The position numbers and the translations under genes are program-made. A stretch of 64,000 bases of DNA from Cloacimonetes bacterium UBA5614 (GTDB lineage: Bacteria; Cloacimonadota; Cloacimonadia; Cloacimonadales; Cloacimonadaceae). The notes below the pieces were generated by a model. The model searched no databases and was not told the origin of the DNA. It worked only from the letters and a program-made list of their open reading frames with translations. Of the stretch, positions 18,556 to 28,749 are shown piece by piece; position 1 is the first letter of the stretch, and each line of letters starts with the position of its first letter. The stretch is taken from assembly GCA_002424605.1 (NCBI GenBank), contig DIKQ01000009.1, positions 62,001 to 126,000 on the forward strand, given 5' to 3'.

Positions 18556-18626
18556 AGATGTCCCGAAGATGTCGCGGAGATGACCGGGTTTTCTTCGGTC
18601 GGCTTCGGGACATCTTCGCGACATCT
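18556..18626. repeat. 11-bp-unit inverted array, family 2, copy A
   Basis: Left arm units AGATGTCCCGA, AGATGTCGCGG, AGATGACCGGG (18556-18588). After a short T-rich loop, the right arm units are TTCGGTCGGCT, TCGGGACATCT, TCGCGACATCT (18594-18626). Every unit is exactly 11 bp and the right arm is inverted. It lies between convergent genes, each with its own terminator. A related copy is at 38765. Confidence 0.9.
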
Positions 18627-18672
18627 CATTAAGCAGGATGCTTCCATTCAACCAAAACAAGGGTTATTGCTG

Positions 18673-18706
18673 CAAAAAAGAACCGCCCCATATTTTGAGG
18701 CGGTTC
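18673..18706 (-). terminator. Rho-independent terminator of the DUF6588 gene
   Basis: On the minus strand GAACCGCC (18706-18699) pairs with GGCGGTTC (18687-18680), then a T-run to 18674. About 30 bp after the stop at 18737. Confidence 0.88.
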
Positions 18707-18736
18707 ACACAATTGTATCCTTCTGACTAAGTATTA

Positions 18737-19834
18737 TCAGAAGCTGAAGTTAAACATTACGCCTGCGCTGGCAGAGGGATATTGGGCAAAGTTGTAATCA
18801 GCATTGAGATTGAAAAAACCTATGCGGAAACTGAGGCCGGTAGTGAATCTGCCGGTATTTTTACCATCCACCTCGAAGCGAATCGGTACTGTGTCCACTG
18901 CTATTCCGCTTTCGTTAAACTCGATGGGATAGTCGTAGTGGAACTTCATATGTGATGTCTCGTAGGCAACTCCGGCATAAGGTGTAATGCTGAGCAGATT
19001 CATCCCGAAAGTTTTGGAAACGTTTAATCCGAAAGTGCTGGCTGAAGCTTCCGCAATGGTGCCGATTTCCATGTTTTGGGTAAAAAAGGAAGCAGCTAAA
19101 CTGACAGGAATATCAACGGGTATCCAGACAGCGGGATTGTGCTGGATGCCGAATCCCAAATACTTCAGTTTTCCAATTTCTGGAGTCAGTTCCACCTCAG
19201 GCAGATAGCGAAATGAGAACATGGTTCCATAAGCAGTTCCGATTGAAAGCTGAGGTGCCGCCAGAGGCAGAAATGGCAGATCTTCCAGCAGACCGCCTAC
19301 TCCCAGTTTCTTCATATATGCAGGCAGGGTACGCTGCTCTGTTGCATTGTTATAAGTAAACTCAACTACTTGTGAGGGGAATTCGATAGTAACAGAATTT
19401 TCCTCAGTTGATTCATCATAGGCTGCGCCGGTAATGGTGGGACCGGAGATGTTAACGATAAAATTCTTGTTCACTATATGCTCAACCAGAGCGTCAAAAA
19501 AAGCTTCACTTTGATATTGGGATGCCATCTCCATGGCTTGTTCCCGCGTAAACCTGAAATAACCTGAAACATCAAAATTCTTGTCTTTGCTGGTAAACAA
19601 GGTCCCCATCATCACAACCCCAAATTCCAAATCCCAGCTAAACAGTGAATCGGAGGGAGCTTTGTGAAACCAGCCACCGTTCATATCTGAACCAAACGAA
19701 GTAACCATTGGATTTACATATCCCCTGGCTGCGCTGCCGGAAAGGGATTCCAGCGTTTCCTGCAGGGTTTCCGCCACTAGTGAACAAGACATGATGACAA
19801 CCAATAACGAAAGGATTAGCACTCTTTTCAGCAT
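18737..19834 (-). CDS. DUF6588-type outer-membrane beta-barrel protein
   Basis: 365 residues with a signal peptide (MLKRVLILSLLVVIMSCSLVA, cleaved before ETLQE). The mature protein has alternating hydrophobic strands, for example GTAYGTMFSFRYLPEV and GVAYETSHMKFHYDYPIEF, and ends in Phe (AGVMFNFSF), the usual last residue for BAM-assembled barrels. It resembles the DUF6588 family of Bacteroidetes-type outer-membrane proteins; function unknown. A minus-strand TTGACA-17-GTTAAT (19915-19887) may be its promoter, and AAAGGAG precedes the ATG. Confidence 0.75.
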   Translation of the reverse strand: MLKRVLILSLLVVIMSCSLVAETLQETLESLSGSAARGYVNPMVTSFGSDMNGGWFHKAPSDSLFSWDLEFGVVMMGTLFTSKDKNFDVSGYFRFTREQAMEMASQYQSEAFFDALVEHIVNKNFIVNISGPTITGAAYDESTEENSVTIEFPSQVVEFTYNNATEQRTLPAYMKKLGVGGLLEDLPFLPLAAPQLSIGTAYGTMFSFRYLPEVELTPEIGKLKYLGFGIQHNPAVWIPVDIPVSLAASFFTQNMEIGTIAEASASTFGLNVSKTFGMNLLSITPYAGVAYETSHMKFHYDYPIEFNESGIAVDTVPIRFEVDGKNTGRFTTGLSFRIGFFNLNADYNFAQYPSASAGVMFNFSF

Positions 19835-19886
19835 TTAATTCTCCTTTTACTGCACTCTGCTAAATATAACGTATAAATTGCATTTC

Positions 19887-19915
19887 ATTAACTCCAGCTA
19901 AATGTTTATTGTCAA
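19887..19915 (-). promoter_or_regulatory. Candidate promoter of the DUF6588 gene
   Basis: Minus strand TTGACA (19915-19910), 17-bp spacer, GTTAAT (19892-19887). A leader of about 45 nt would precede the ATG at 19834. Confidence 0.45.
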
Positions 19916-19984
19916 TGATTTCTTTGCGGTGAACTGCAAGACCGAAAACAAAACAGGTTGTTTTCCCCTGTTATTCCTGCACAC

Positions 19985-20010
19985 AAAAAAAGCCCCGTCG
20001 AAACGGGGCT
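19985..20010 (-). terminator. Rho-independent terminator of the giant beta-helix gene
   Basis: Minus strand AGCCCCGT (20010-20003) pairs with ACGGGGCT (19998-19991), followed by T6. It lies 48 bp after the stop at 20058. Confidence 0.92.
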
Positions 20011-20057
20011 ATACTTGGTTATTCTATAATGACCAGAGGTCACATAGAGCGATTATT

Positions 20058-23000
20058 TTACTTGGTAAGCAACATCTTCTTTATATCAGAAAACTTGCCG
20101 GTATTCATACGATAGAAATAAACACCGCTTCCGACCGAGATGCCGTTGGCATCTTTGCCATCCCATACCATCTGGTAATAACCTGCTTTGGCATAGTCAT
20201 TCTCCAGGGTGCGGATTTTCTGGCCGCGTGTGTTGTAGATGTCAATCGACACTTTACCGGCGTCTTTGATTTCGAAACGCAGGTTTGTGCTGGGATTGAA
20301 CGGATTGGGATAAGCATCCATCAGCTTGGTAACCAGAGGAATATAGGGCAGTTCAGGATTCTCGGGACTGGTTCCGACAGTAACTGTCAAAGGTCCAAAG
20401 AACTGAGTTGCACCATCCAGGTCCATGCTCTGCAGCCAGTAGTAATATACTGTATTCTGGTAAACTTCAGTATCTGTGAAGCTGTAGCTTATCTGGGTGC
20501 TGTTCTGCTCACCGCCGGAAATGATGTTCTGGTTCAGTTGGATGGCAGTTTCAAGTTCCTGGGCTGTATTGCGCAGGACGTTGTATCCTTGGTGATTGGT
20601 TTCGGATTCCACGACCCAGTCAACCTTGACAAACATATCTGCTGTCAGAATGGCTGTGAAGCTGGAAAGTCCTATAGGCAGGGTCATAGGATTGTTGCCA
20701 AACACGATGGCAATGCCGCCAATCTTACTGCCTTCAATTCCCCAGGGACCGCCAACACCATTGTAATGGTATTGAACGCCCTTGGTACCGTCAGCGTTTT
20801 CGATACCGATGGTCGGAGTCCAGGCATTACCGGTAACATCAAGGTACTGCATCCTGATTCTGCCGTCAACATACAGGATAACCTGTGCAGTAAGCGTAGA
20901 AGCAGGGTCGCCGTATCTCTGGACGTTATCATATGTAATCACGAAAGTGATGCCGGGGCTTCCGCCATAATATATATTGGCTGTAGCGGGAAGGAAATTC
21001 AAGTCATCCCAGAACAGGGCAAGCAGGTTATTTGGAGCTGCCGCAGTTGGAATACCCACATTGCTATATGCCGAGTTTCCTTCGCCAAAGGTCACCTGAC
21101 CATTGGTTCCGATATATACGGTATTATACATATTACCATAATACAGGAATTCGAACCCGATGGGAATCGGACCCCAGTATCCATCGTCAGTAGTACCAAC
21201 CACTAATGCAGGGTCAACCGCATTGTCCTGGTTGATAACCCAGTCAAAATACGGAGCTGTAGGTGCGGCTGATGCGATGTTATTGGCAAAGTAATATCCG
21301 CCATAGGGTGTTGTTTCATCACCTCCACCAAAGTTCGGGTCAAATCCGTCACCAGTGATGGGAACCAATGTTGTTGCCTTTGTGAGATTGTCATTAACCA
21401 CAATTTGTGCAGCAAACGTGCCGGCAGTAGATGGGTGGAAATTGACAGTAACGAAGATTTCTTCACCCGCAGTCAAGGCAGCAGGGTAAATGTTTGTATC
21501 AACAAACGAATACTGAGCAACTCCCGAACCTTCAAACGCGACTGAATTAATACCAAGGGTTCCGCCACCGTCGTTCTTTATGGAGAACACCTGTGAAGCG
21601 CTGAAGCCGACGTTAACAGTTCCAAAGTCCTTGCTCGCAGGTGTTACCACCATGTAAGGAGTGGTGGAGATATGTTTGAAGTGTACGTTATCAATATCCA
21701 GGTAATAATCGCCGGTAGACCAGACAGCATCGAATCTGACTCTTACGATGTCACCTGCGTTGGCAAGCCTCAACTGGCTGAGATATACGCTGCAGGTGGT
21801 AAAGGCAGTCGTAGGTGTATGATTTGCGCTGTTTATAGTATAATAGGTCTCGTATGGTCCGTCATTGATAGAGACCTGGATATCCAGCCTATCGCCTGCT
21901 CCCAAAGTAGTGGGTACAGTCGGATAGCTGCCATAGTCAACATAGCGGTATTCGAAATCGAGCCTTGTGTTTTCTGTGATTGGACCGACCGGTGCAGTGA
22001 TGGCAAATCCGGTGGTAGCAGAACTCCACAGATTCCTGTAAAGACCGTTGCTGGCATTTCCATGCGTACTGCTGATGGAGAAGTTTCCGCTCCAGTTGGC
22101 AGGATAGGAAGTGCTGGCATTGAATGTCTCCAGATAAGGCAGCGGACGAACCGGGTCTGCCATCGTGGTGAAGCTCCAGACAGGAAGAGCAACAAGCTCA
22201 GAAGCGTAACCAAATGAATTGTATGGATCCACTTTCCAGAAATACTGTGTGCTGTAGGCAAAGTTCACGGCAGGGTCATACAAGGGAACGGCAACATCTG
22301 CCACTTCGGTAAAGTCTACTCCATTCAAGCTGGTATAGACCTTATAACCCGTGGGAGCGCCACCGCCACTGGTCCAACTCAGGTTAGTATTTGCTGCCAC
22401 ATTGGTTGCCAGGTTGGCAGGAACAGGAGAGTGGGCGGGATTGGGCGGGACTGCTATGGATAGGGTATTGAACGTGATTTCATCCACGTTCATGTTGTTG
22501 CCATAAGCGCTGATTGCTTTAAGAATTGCATATTTCACGTCACCAGCGCCAACGCCGAGTTCGAAGGTGTACTGATACCAGCCGGCTGTTGCCACAACAG
22601 GAGCCAGATTGCGGCTTCTGTTAACAGTACCGAGTAGGGTGGCACCTGTCGGTGTGGGATTGCTGTTCACATACACTTCCACTCTGTCAGCAGTTGTCAG
22701 GTATGCGCTGTCGCGATACATCCAGAAGCTAACAGTATACATATTAAGAGCATTTGGAGTACTGAGAGGAGGGGATATCAGCGAAGCATTGGAACCGGAG
22801 GTGGCATTATATGATTCATAGAAAAGCATGCCAGCACCGGAGTAAGGTGTCAGGGTCGGGTTGGTTGAACTGGTGCGGCGCACCCAGTTATAAGTTCCGG
22901 AGCCAATAACTGTCGACCAGCCATAAGGCGGGAAGGTTGCATCATTAAAGCCCTGGGTATGAGGATATGTGGTTATCATCGGGTCTGCAGCTGTTGTGAA

Positions 23001-26000
23001 TGACCAGATGGCACTATCAGATGTCGTGAGCCCGTTATCTGCCACTATCTGCCAGTAATAGGTGGTACCAGCAACAAGCGCTCCTGTAGCCCAGGTCGTC
23101 GCACTGATGGTTGCAATCAAGGTAGGCGGATTCGAAGTGCCAAAATAGACCTGATACTGCACGGGAAGCGCGCTGGAAACTGCCTGCCAGACAAGGTTCT
23201 GTCCGGCGGCATAGGCCAGCCCGGTTGCTCCGTTTGCAGGGGATGTCAGAATGGGAATCGCCAGCGGTGTGGGTGTTCCGACAAAGTTGAAACTCAAGGC
23301 TTCCATTATGTTGGTTACAACATATTCAGCAGGACTGAAGGTATAGCCGGCATACTGCACTGAGTAAGTAGCGCTGGTGCCTTCTATCATGTTGAAGGTC
23401 CAGGGTGTAATCTGTCCGCTGGAAGCACCGTTCACATAAATTGCTGCACCGACAGGTATTGAAGTAATCTCCACCGGCCAGACAGGTGAGGCGTTAACGG
23501 TGAACTGCCAGACAGGGCATCCTGTGGCATCTCCGCGGCTGGAAGAGGAACGGCCTGTTCCAAGAGAGACATTGACGGGCTTGCCGTCCTGTCTCATTCC
23601 ACCGTCTATATAATAAGGAATAATCTGCCAGGTGTAGGTATTGAAGGCAGGAATTTCAACAGCAGTAGTCAGGACATTGCCCAAGTCCACTACAGGATTA
23701 GCACCCCATACCAGTTTATAACCGGTGGGTGTAACGCCTGCGGAAGGAGCAGACCAACTGAGGGTTTGCATATATGGGAAAGACCCATCATAGTTAACAA
23801 TTGCCAGGTCAGCCGGTGTGGGGTTCTCGGCTGGATTGGGATTCATTTCCATCCGTGTTGTGAAACTCCAGACAGGGCAGTTTACCGCATCGCCGTTGGC
23901 ATTGTACGGAACCACTTTCCAGAAGTATGTGGCACCCTGGGCAAGAGCTCCCGTGGGGTAAGTTGTGCTACCCTGATCGGAAACCATGGTGGCGGGAGGA
24001 TTGTCGGTTCCGAAATACACCTTGTAGCCGGTGGCAGGGTTGCCGGTAACGGCAGCTGCCCATGTAAGGGTTTGTCCGGCATAGCCCAGTCCGACAGAGG
24101 CATCGGCAGGGCTGACAAGGGTTGCGAACTCGGGCGGAGCAAGAGCTACGGAGACGTCATCGATAAAGATGTTGTTGCCGTATCCGCTCACAGCTTCCCA
24201 GATCATATGTGTATTCACACCTGAGAAAGGAATCATGAACTTGTATTCATACCAGCCGTTGGCAGCAACCACAGGAGCCAAAGTAGTGCTTCTGTTGATT
24301 GTGCCAAGCAGGGTGGCCCCGGTCATATCCGGGGTTGTGTTAGCATATACATTCACACGGTCTGCATCCGTAGGATAACCATTGTCGCGGTACATCCAGA
24401 AACTAACCTGATAGGAATCCACACCCAGGGCAAGGGCAGGAGAAACCAGGATTCCGGTTGTCCCTGCTGAGTAAGAATAACAGTTGTAACGGGCCATGGC
24501 AGCTCCGCTATGAGGAGCGCAGGTGGGAGATGTCCCTGCAGTTTGCCTGTCCCAGATACCGGGAGTGCCGGTTCCGGCTGTCTTCAGGTTTATCCAGTTC
24601 AACGGAGCAAAGGTGGTGCCGTCAAAGCTTTCCGTATAGGGGAAGGAATATACTACAGGGTCTGCCTGGGTGGTAAATGACCAGACCGGGCTGTCTGCTG
24701 ATGCATCCACATCGTTCTTGGCAACCACTCTCCAGTAATAGGTGGTGCTGTAAGCATCGTTCAGGGTACCCAGCACAAAGCTGTTCAGCGGTGCTATCTC
24801 TTCAAAAGCAACTCGGGCTGCGACATCCTTGTTGGCTACCAATGTCTGGTTTGTACTGAAGTACACATCAACTTTGGTGGTGACGCCATTGTTAACCCAT
24901 GCCAGGTCTCCGGTAATCAGCTGGTCAATCGCCAAATTCGCAGGAACAGGATTGGTGGGAGGCAATGGATTGAGCGAGGTCTCCAAAACGGAGAAATCGT
25001 CAAAGCTCATATACCAGGGTGTAGTGTTAGCAATGACCTGGAAACCGACATAATAGACGCCGGAAGCAGGTGGTGTCCAGTTTGTAGCTGTCAACTGGGC
25101 ATAGGTCATGTTGACAGGATTCAGGACGCTGGCAAGCTCTGTAGTCATAGCAGCACCGGTTGCTTCAGTACCGATATACATTTTGAAGGAAGCCCAGCCG
25201 GAAAGACCGTCTGTGTTGTACCAGATGCCAAAGTCATAGGGTTGAGCTCCGTCCAATTGCATGGGACGGGAGAACAGCCAGTCGGTATTTGTGGAACCAT
25301 ATTGGCAGGTCAGGTAATCCGTACCGCTATGAGGTGCACGGTTATAAGTTGTTGCTGCAGTGGCAGAAGTCCATCTGGTTCCAAGCTTGGACCAGTAGAG
25401 CGGAAGGTTTCCGGCAACCGTGATTTCCTCGAAATCCATATAATAAGGATAAGCATAGTTCACGGGGTCTGCCATTGTTGTGAAGCTGCGCTCTGCGCTC
25501 TGCACTTCCTGCGCTCCGTTCACTGAATAAACAGACCAGTAATAGACAGTGCTATAAGCCAGGGGTGTAACCACGGCATAGCTGTTGGTGGCAGTGGAAA
25601 CCATGTTTAGGACATCACTGCCGCCGGGAGTGGTTCCTACCTTAATCTTATATGCGCTTACTCCGGCTACGGCACCCCAGGTGAAGGTGGGTGTGACAGA
25701 AATATTTACTGCCAGGTCAGCCGGTGCTGTGAGGGAAGGAACTCCGTTAGCGGTTGTAAATGACCAGACGGGACCTTCAGCGCTGCCTTCGCCATTGTGA
25801 GCGATAACTTTCCAGTAGTAGGTCTGGCTGAAAAGCTTGGCAGGATTATATGAAGAAACTGCGACATTGGTATAAGCCACAGGCGGATTGACTGTATCGA
25901 AATACACGTCATAGCTGGTGGGTGTACCGCCTTCGGCATTAGCGCTCCAGATAAGCGGAGCGTTGATAGCTACATTGACCGCTTCATTAGCCGGGCTGGC

Positions 26001-28352
26001 ATAGACCGGAATGCCGGGTGCGGCAACCACAGCCGTGAAGTTACCTTCGTCAGCACCGATATCCGGCGTGCTGGCATTACGTGTGTCGCCGTCAAAGTCG
26101 GTGGTGATGCCTGCCAGGGCGATAGCATTTCCCTCCACCCGTGTGGATATGCTGGGGTTAATATGCAGGTTATAGGGTGCAACCTTGCTGAGGAAGGGAA
26201 CGTTTTCAGAATATGAACCCTGGTCCCTGTCAGCCAACGCTGCCTTGTATTCCGCCAAAGTGGGGTAGGCAGTGGTGCTGAAATAGCCAATCAGATGCGT
26301 TGCATCCGGTTCGCCGGCATAATAGATGTTCTTATTGGAGTTTGCCCCAAAATTGGTAGTGCCGGTAGCGCTCTTCCAGACAGCCACAGTTCTGCCGGTG
26401 GCGCCGGGAACGCTCTCATTCACAAATATATTGTTCCTGATTTCGTTGGTGGTTCCACTTGTTATATGAAGACCAGCAGAGGCGAAACTTGCATTAATGC
26501 CAGTCGAATTCAGGTAGCAAGAATTATACGACACATTATTTGTAGTACCGCCGGCAATCCTAATACCAATAACTGAAGGTAGCGATCCTGAAGTAGGAGA
26601 TTGAATATCATAAATGATATTGTTATATACATCGTTCAATGTGCCGCTTGACAGATAAATTCCGGCTGATACTGATGTGGCACCAACTGCCGAAACAGCA
26701 TAAGTTTTGTTGCGTGCAATAGTGGCTGTGCCTAAAGCTTGATTAATGCCATAAACTGTCGCTGAGCCCGCTGCATTATACTGCAATCCATACACTATGT
26801 TATCATTAATTGTCTTAATTGCACTTGAACCAGTATTTGTATTGATGCCTTGAATGGTAGAGCTAGTGGAAGTATTAGAACCAGCAATTATCAAGTCATA
26901 GATGGTATTGTTGTTATACGTTTCCCCTGTTGGAGTTCCGAAGTTATAGATACCATAAATCGTCGCTGCTGATGTTCCTGAAGTATTGGGCATTGTATTA
27001 TTATAGATTTGGTTATAAGATGCAGTAGCTGTTGTATTGTTTGGTCTGACCAGATGCATCAAACCGCTGGCACCTGTTTTACTGTTGTTGCGAACAACAT
27101 TGTAGTTCATGTTTGCAGTCAGAGGTGAACCAGATACATAAATCCCGTACCAACCACCTGTTCCCGGCATTGTGTTGTTCTCAACAAGATTATTGTTTGT
27201 ATTGATAAAAGCTGCAGATGAAGCATTGCTGTAAATGCCATAGAAACTACCAGTTGTGGCAGTATTGTAGGTGCAGTTCAGAATATGGTTGTTATTAATA
27301 TTGATTGTATTACCCGCAGCTGTGCTGCCAATTCCATTCTCAATGGCTGATAGCTGGCTGCCGGTAGCTGCACCATGAATAGTGACAATGTTGTAATTAA
27401 TATTGGCATTGGCGCTTGTTCCTGCCTGGGCATAGATACCGCGCAAGGTGTTCGGATGATTTGCCCCTCCGCCATTATTGCTGTTGATGGTGTTATAGGA
27501 GATATTGATATCCCATTGGTTGTTGCCACGGATAGCAGCTGAAGGGAAGGATGCTGTTGCACCACCGCCAAAGTTAATAATCATGTTACCTGTGGCATAT
27601 GAGCTTCCACCGATATCATTGCCGGTGTCCCCCAAAGTGAAAGGCGTGGCTGCGGCATAACCAATCATAGCAATACCGTAATTGGCATTGGTGAGATAAT
27701 TGGCATAAAACTTATTATAAGAATTTGTTCCCGCTGCAACGGTAGGAGTCAGAGCGGTTGCCGGAGCTGTAAGTACAGAGTTAGGCACTGTGATACAAGC
27801 TGAACCATCCGTAAGAGCACCCGAAGCAGATGTGAGGTTGTTCCTGTTAAGGGTGATGGTGCAGTTCTTGATGGTATTATACTGAGCTCCGTCAGATACG
27901 CTGGCTTTAAACAAGCCGTAGCCGTATTCCATCCAGCCAGGGTTGGCAACGTTGGGGTCATAGAGGTCAATGCCGTCTATGGTCACATAATCGCAGCCTG
28001 ATAGGGCGAACATACCATCAGCGGTGGCAGCTCCACCACTGGTGCCGACATAGGCAGTCAGCAGGGGGTTGGCTCCGGATGTGGCAGGGTCTTTCTGGAA
28101 GATAATGGGATTGCCTGCCGTTCCCGTTGCGGTAAGAGTTATCCTGCCGGTCAGGAGTTCGGTGTAGCCGGCAGCGATGTTAAATGTAACACCGCCGGCG
28201 CCGATGCCGACAGCATTTACATCTGTCACTGCTTCAGTGATTGTGGCATAATCACCGGGGATGTATTTCTGCCCCGTGAGTTGCGCAAAAGCACTGGAAA
28301 AAGCTCCCAGCATCAATGCCAGGAATAAAACTAACAATACAGTTTTTCTCAT
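20058..28352 (-). CDS. Giant secreted multidomain protein: beta-helix, Fn3, choice-of-anchor, type IX sorting domain
   Basis: 2764 residues. A signal peptide (MRKTVLLVLFLALMLGAFSSAFAQ) follows AGGAG 7 nt before the ATG. Residues about 30-770 form an Asn-rich right-handed beta-helix closing at TPDIGADEG. Then come repeated Fn3-like modules (for example AYSTTYYWRVVAKN) alternating with four jelly-roll choice-of-anchor domains whose entries look alike (YPYYMDFEE, FPYTESFDG, YPHTQGFND, LPYLETFNA). Next are an ASH/HYDIN-like module (KDFGTVNVGFSASQVFSIKN, about 2230-2310) and a domain with GFEFLYYGNMYNTVYIGTNG. The final 80 residues carry DAYPNPFNPSTNLRF and end KKMLLTK, the sorting domain. No catalytic motif was found; likely a surface or released adhesin or glycan-binding protein. 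The architecture is clear, the function is not. Confidence 0.9.
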   Translation of the reverse strand: MRKTVLLVLFLALMLGAFSSAFAQLTGQKYIPGDYATITEAVTDVNAVGIGAGGVTFNIAAGYTELLTGRITLTATGTAGNPIIFQKDPATSGANPLLTAYVGTSGGAATADGMFALSGCDYVTIDGIDLYDPNVANPGWMEYGYGLFKASVSDGAQYNTIKNCTITLNRNNLTSASGALTDGSACITVPNSVLTAPATALTPTVAAGTNSYNKFYANYLTNANYGIAMIGYAAATPFTLGDTGNDIGGSSYATGNMIINFGGGATASFPSAAIRGNNQWDINISYNTINSNNGGGANHPNTLRGIYAQAGTSANANINYNIVTIHGAATGSQLSAIENGIGSTAAGNTININNNHILNCTYNTATTGSFYGIYSNASSAAFINTNNNLVENNTMPGTGGWYGIYVSGSPLTANMNYNVVRNNSKTGASGLMHLVRPNNTTATASYNQIYNNTMPNTSGTSAATIYGIYNFGTPTGETYNNNTIYDLIIAGSNTSTSSTIQGINTNTGSSAIKTINDNIVYGLQYNAAGSATVYGINQALGTATIARNKTYAVSAVGATSVSAGIYLSSGTLNDVYNNIIYDIQSPTSGSLPSVIGIRIAGGTTNNVSYNSCYLNSTGINASFASAGLHITSGTTNEIRNNIFVNESVPGATGRTVAVWKSATGTTNFGANSNKNIYYAGEPDATHLIGYFSTTAYPTLAEYKAALADRDQGSYSENVPFLSKVAPYNLHINPSISTRVEGNAIALAGITTDFDGDTRNASTPDIGADEGNFTAVVAAPGIPVYASPANEAVNVAINAPLIWSANAEGGTPTSYDVYFDTVNPPVAYTNVAVSSYNPAKLFSQTYYWKVIAHNGEGSAEGPVWSFTTANGVPSLTAPADLAVNISVTPTFTWGAVAGVSAYKIKVGTTPGGSDVLNMVSTATNSYAVVTPLAYSTVYYWSVYSVNGAQEVQSAERSFTTMADPVNYAYPYYMDFEEITVAGNLPLYWSKLGTRWTSATAATTYNRAPHSGTDYLTCQYGSTNTDWLFSRPMQLDGAQPYDFGIWYNTDGLSGWASFKMYIGTEATGAAMTTELASVLNPVNMTYAQLTATNWTPPASGVYYVGFQVIANTTPWYMSFDDFSVLETSLNPLPPTNPVPANLAIDQLITGDLAWVNNGVTTKVDVYFSTNQTLVANKDVAARVAFEEIAPLNSFVLGTLNDAYSTTYYWRVVAKNDVDASADSPVWSFTTQADPVVYSFPYTESFDGTTFAPLNWINLKTAGTGTPGIWDRQTAGTSPTCAPHSGAAMARYNCYSYSAGTTGILVSPALALGVDSYQVSFWMYRDNGYPTDADRVNVYANTTPDMTGATLLGTINRSTTLAPVVAANGWYEYKFMIPFSGVNTHMIWEAVSGYGNNIFIDDVSVALAPPEFATLVSPADASVGLGYAGQTLTWAAAVTGNPATGYKVYFGTDNPPATMVSDQGSTTYPTGALAQGATYFWKVVPYNANGDAVNCPVWSFTTRMEMNPNPAENPTPADLAIVNYDGSFPYMQTLSWSAPSAGVTPTGYKLVWGANPVVDLGNVLTTAVEIPAFNTYTWQIIPYYIDGGMRQDGKPVNVSLGTGRSSSSRGDATGCPVWQFTVNASPVWPVEITSIPVGAAIYVNGASSGQITPWTFNMIEGTSATYSVQYAGYTFSPAEYVVTNIMEALSFNFVGTPTPLAIPILTSPANGATGLAYAAGQNLVWQAVSSALPVQYQVYFGTSNPPTLIATISATTWATGALVAGTTYYWQIVADNGLTTSDSAIWSFTTAADPMITTYPHTQGFNDATFPPYGWSTVIGSGTYNWVRRTSSTNPTLTPYSGAGMLFYESYNATSGSNASLISPPLSTPNALNMYTVSFWMYRDSAYLTTADRVEVYVNSNPTPTGATLLGTVNRSRNLAPVVATAGWYQYTFELGVGAGDVKYAILKAISAYGNNMNVDEITFNTLSIAVPPNPAHSPVPANLATNVAANTNLSWTSGGGAPTGYKVYTSLNGVDFTEVADVAVPLYDPAVNFAYSTQYFWKVDPYNSFGYASELVALPVWSFTTMADPVRPLPYLETFNASTSYPANWSGNFSISSTHGNASNGLYRNLWSSATTGFAITAPVGPITENTRLDFEYRYVDYGSYPTVPTTLGAGDRLDIQVSINDGPYETYYTINSANHTPTTAFTTCSVYLSQLRLANAGDIVRVRFDAVWSTGDYYLDIDNVHFKHISTTPYMVVTPASKDFGTVNVGFSASQVFSIKNDGGGTLGINSVAFEGSGVAQYSFVDTNIYPAALTAGEEIFVTVNFHPSTAGTFAAQIVVNDNLTKATTLVPITGDGFDPNFGGGDETTPYGGYYFANNIASAAPTAPYFDWVINQDNAVDPALVVGTTDDGYWGPIPIGFEFLYYGNMYNTVYIGTNGQVTFGEGNSAYSNVGIPTAAAPNNLLALFWDDLNFLPATANIYYGGSPGITFVITYDNVQRYGDPASTLTAQVILYVDGRIRMQYLDVTGNAWTPTIGIENADGTKGVQYHYNGVGGPWGIEGSKIGGIAIVFGNNPMTLPIGLSSFTAILTADMFVKVDWVVESETNHQGYNVLRNTAQELETAIQLNQNIISGGEQNSTQISYSFTDTEVYQNTVYYYWLQSMDLDGATQFFGPLTVTVGTSPENPELPYIPLVTKLMDAYPNPFNPSTNLRFEIKDAGKVSIDIYNTRGQKIRTLENDYAKAGYYQMVWDGKDANGISVGSGVYFYRMNTGKFSDIKKMLLTK

Positions 28353-28598
28353 TAGTAGCTCCTATGAAGTTATATTTTTAAATGAATAATAAAATGGCTT
28401 GTTAAAGGGTGTGGAAAACGCGCCGTTTGGTTTTGAAACCAGCTCTTTTAAAGAGATAAAAATGATACCTTGAACTTCTGGCAAAGCCGAAATCCGCAGA
28501 GTTAAATTCATATATACAAATCCTTTATGCTTTTTTACCGCTATAAGGCGGCTTAATACTTTTTGACTCAATAACACCCTATTACCTTTGAGAATTGG

Positions 28599-28604
28599 TG
28601 TCAA
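28599..28604 (-). promoter_or_regulatory. Possible -35 element upstream of the giant gene
   Basis: Minus strand TTGACA at 28604-28599 within an A/T-rich stretch; the matching -10 (TAATAG or TAGGGT downstream) is poor. The leader to the ATG at 28352 would exceed 200 nt. The remaining 28353-28595 shows no gene. Confidence 0.25.
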
Positions 28605-28749
28605 GAGTTTTTTCGGCTTTTTTTACTTCGACATACCCGCAGGAAAAAATTGCGTGACAGCACCCTTGGCATCAGCAACTATTCCAAACAATGTCTGCAC
28701 TGGGAACATATCTGCATATGTGATATATGTCCCCCATATGCCCCGGGAA

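Noticed and set aside
19902..21206. 434-codon plus-strand open frame over the end of the giant gene
   Set aside because: It starts across the terminator, has no ribosome site and no recognisable domain; the opposite strand encodes the clear sorting domain.
23500..23640. Internal low-similarity linker in the giant protein considered as a gene boundary or frameshift
   Set aside because: The reading frame continues without interruption and Fn3-like modules resume on both sides.
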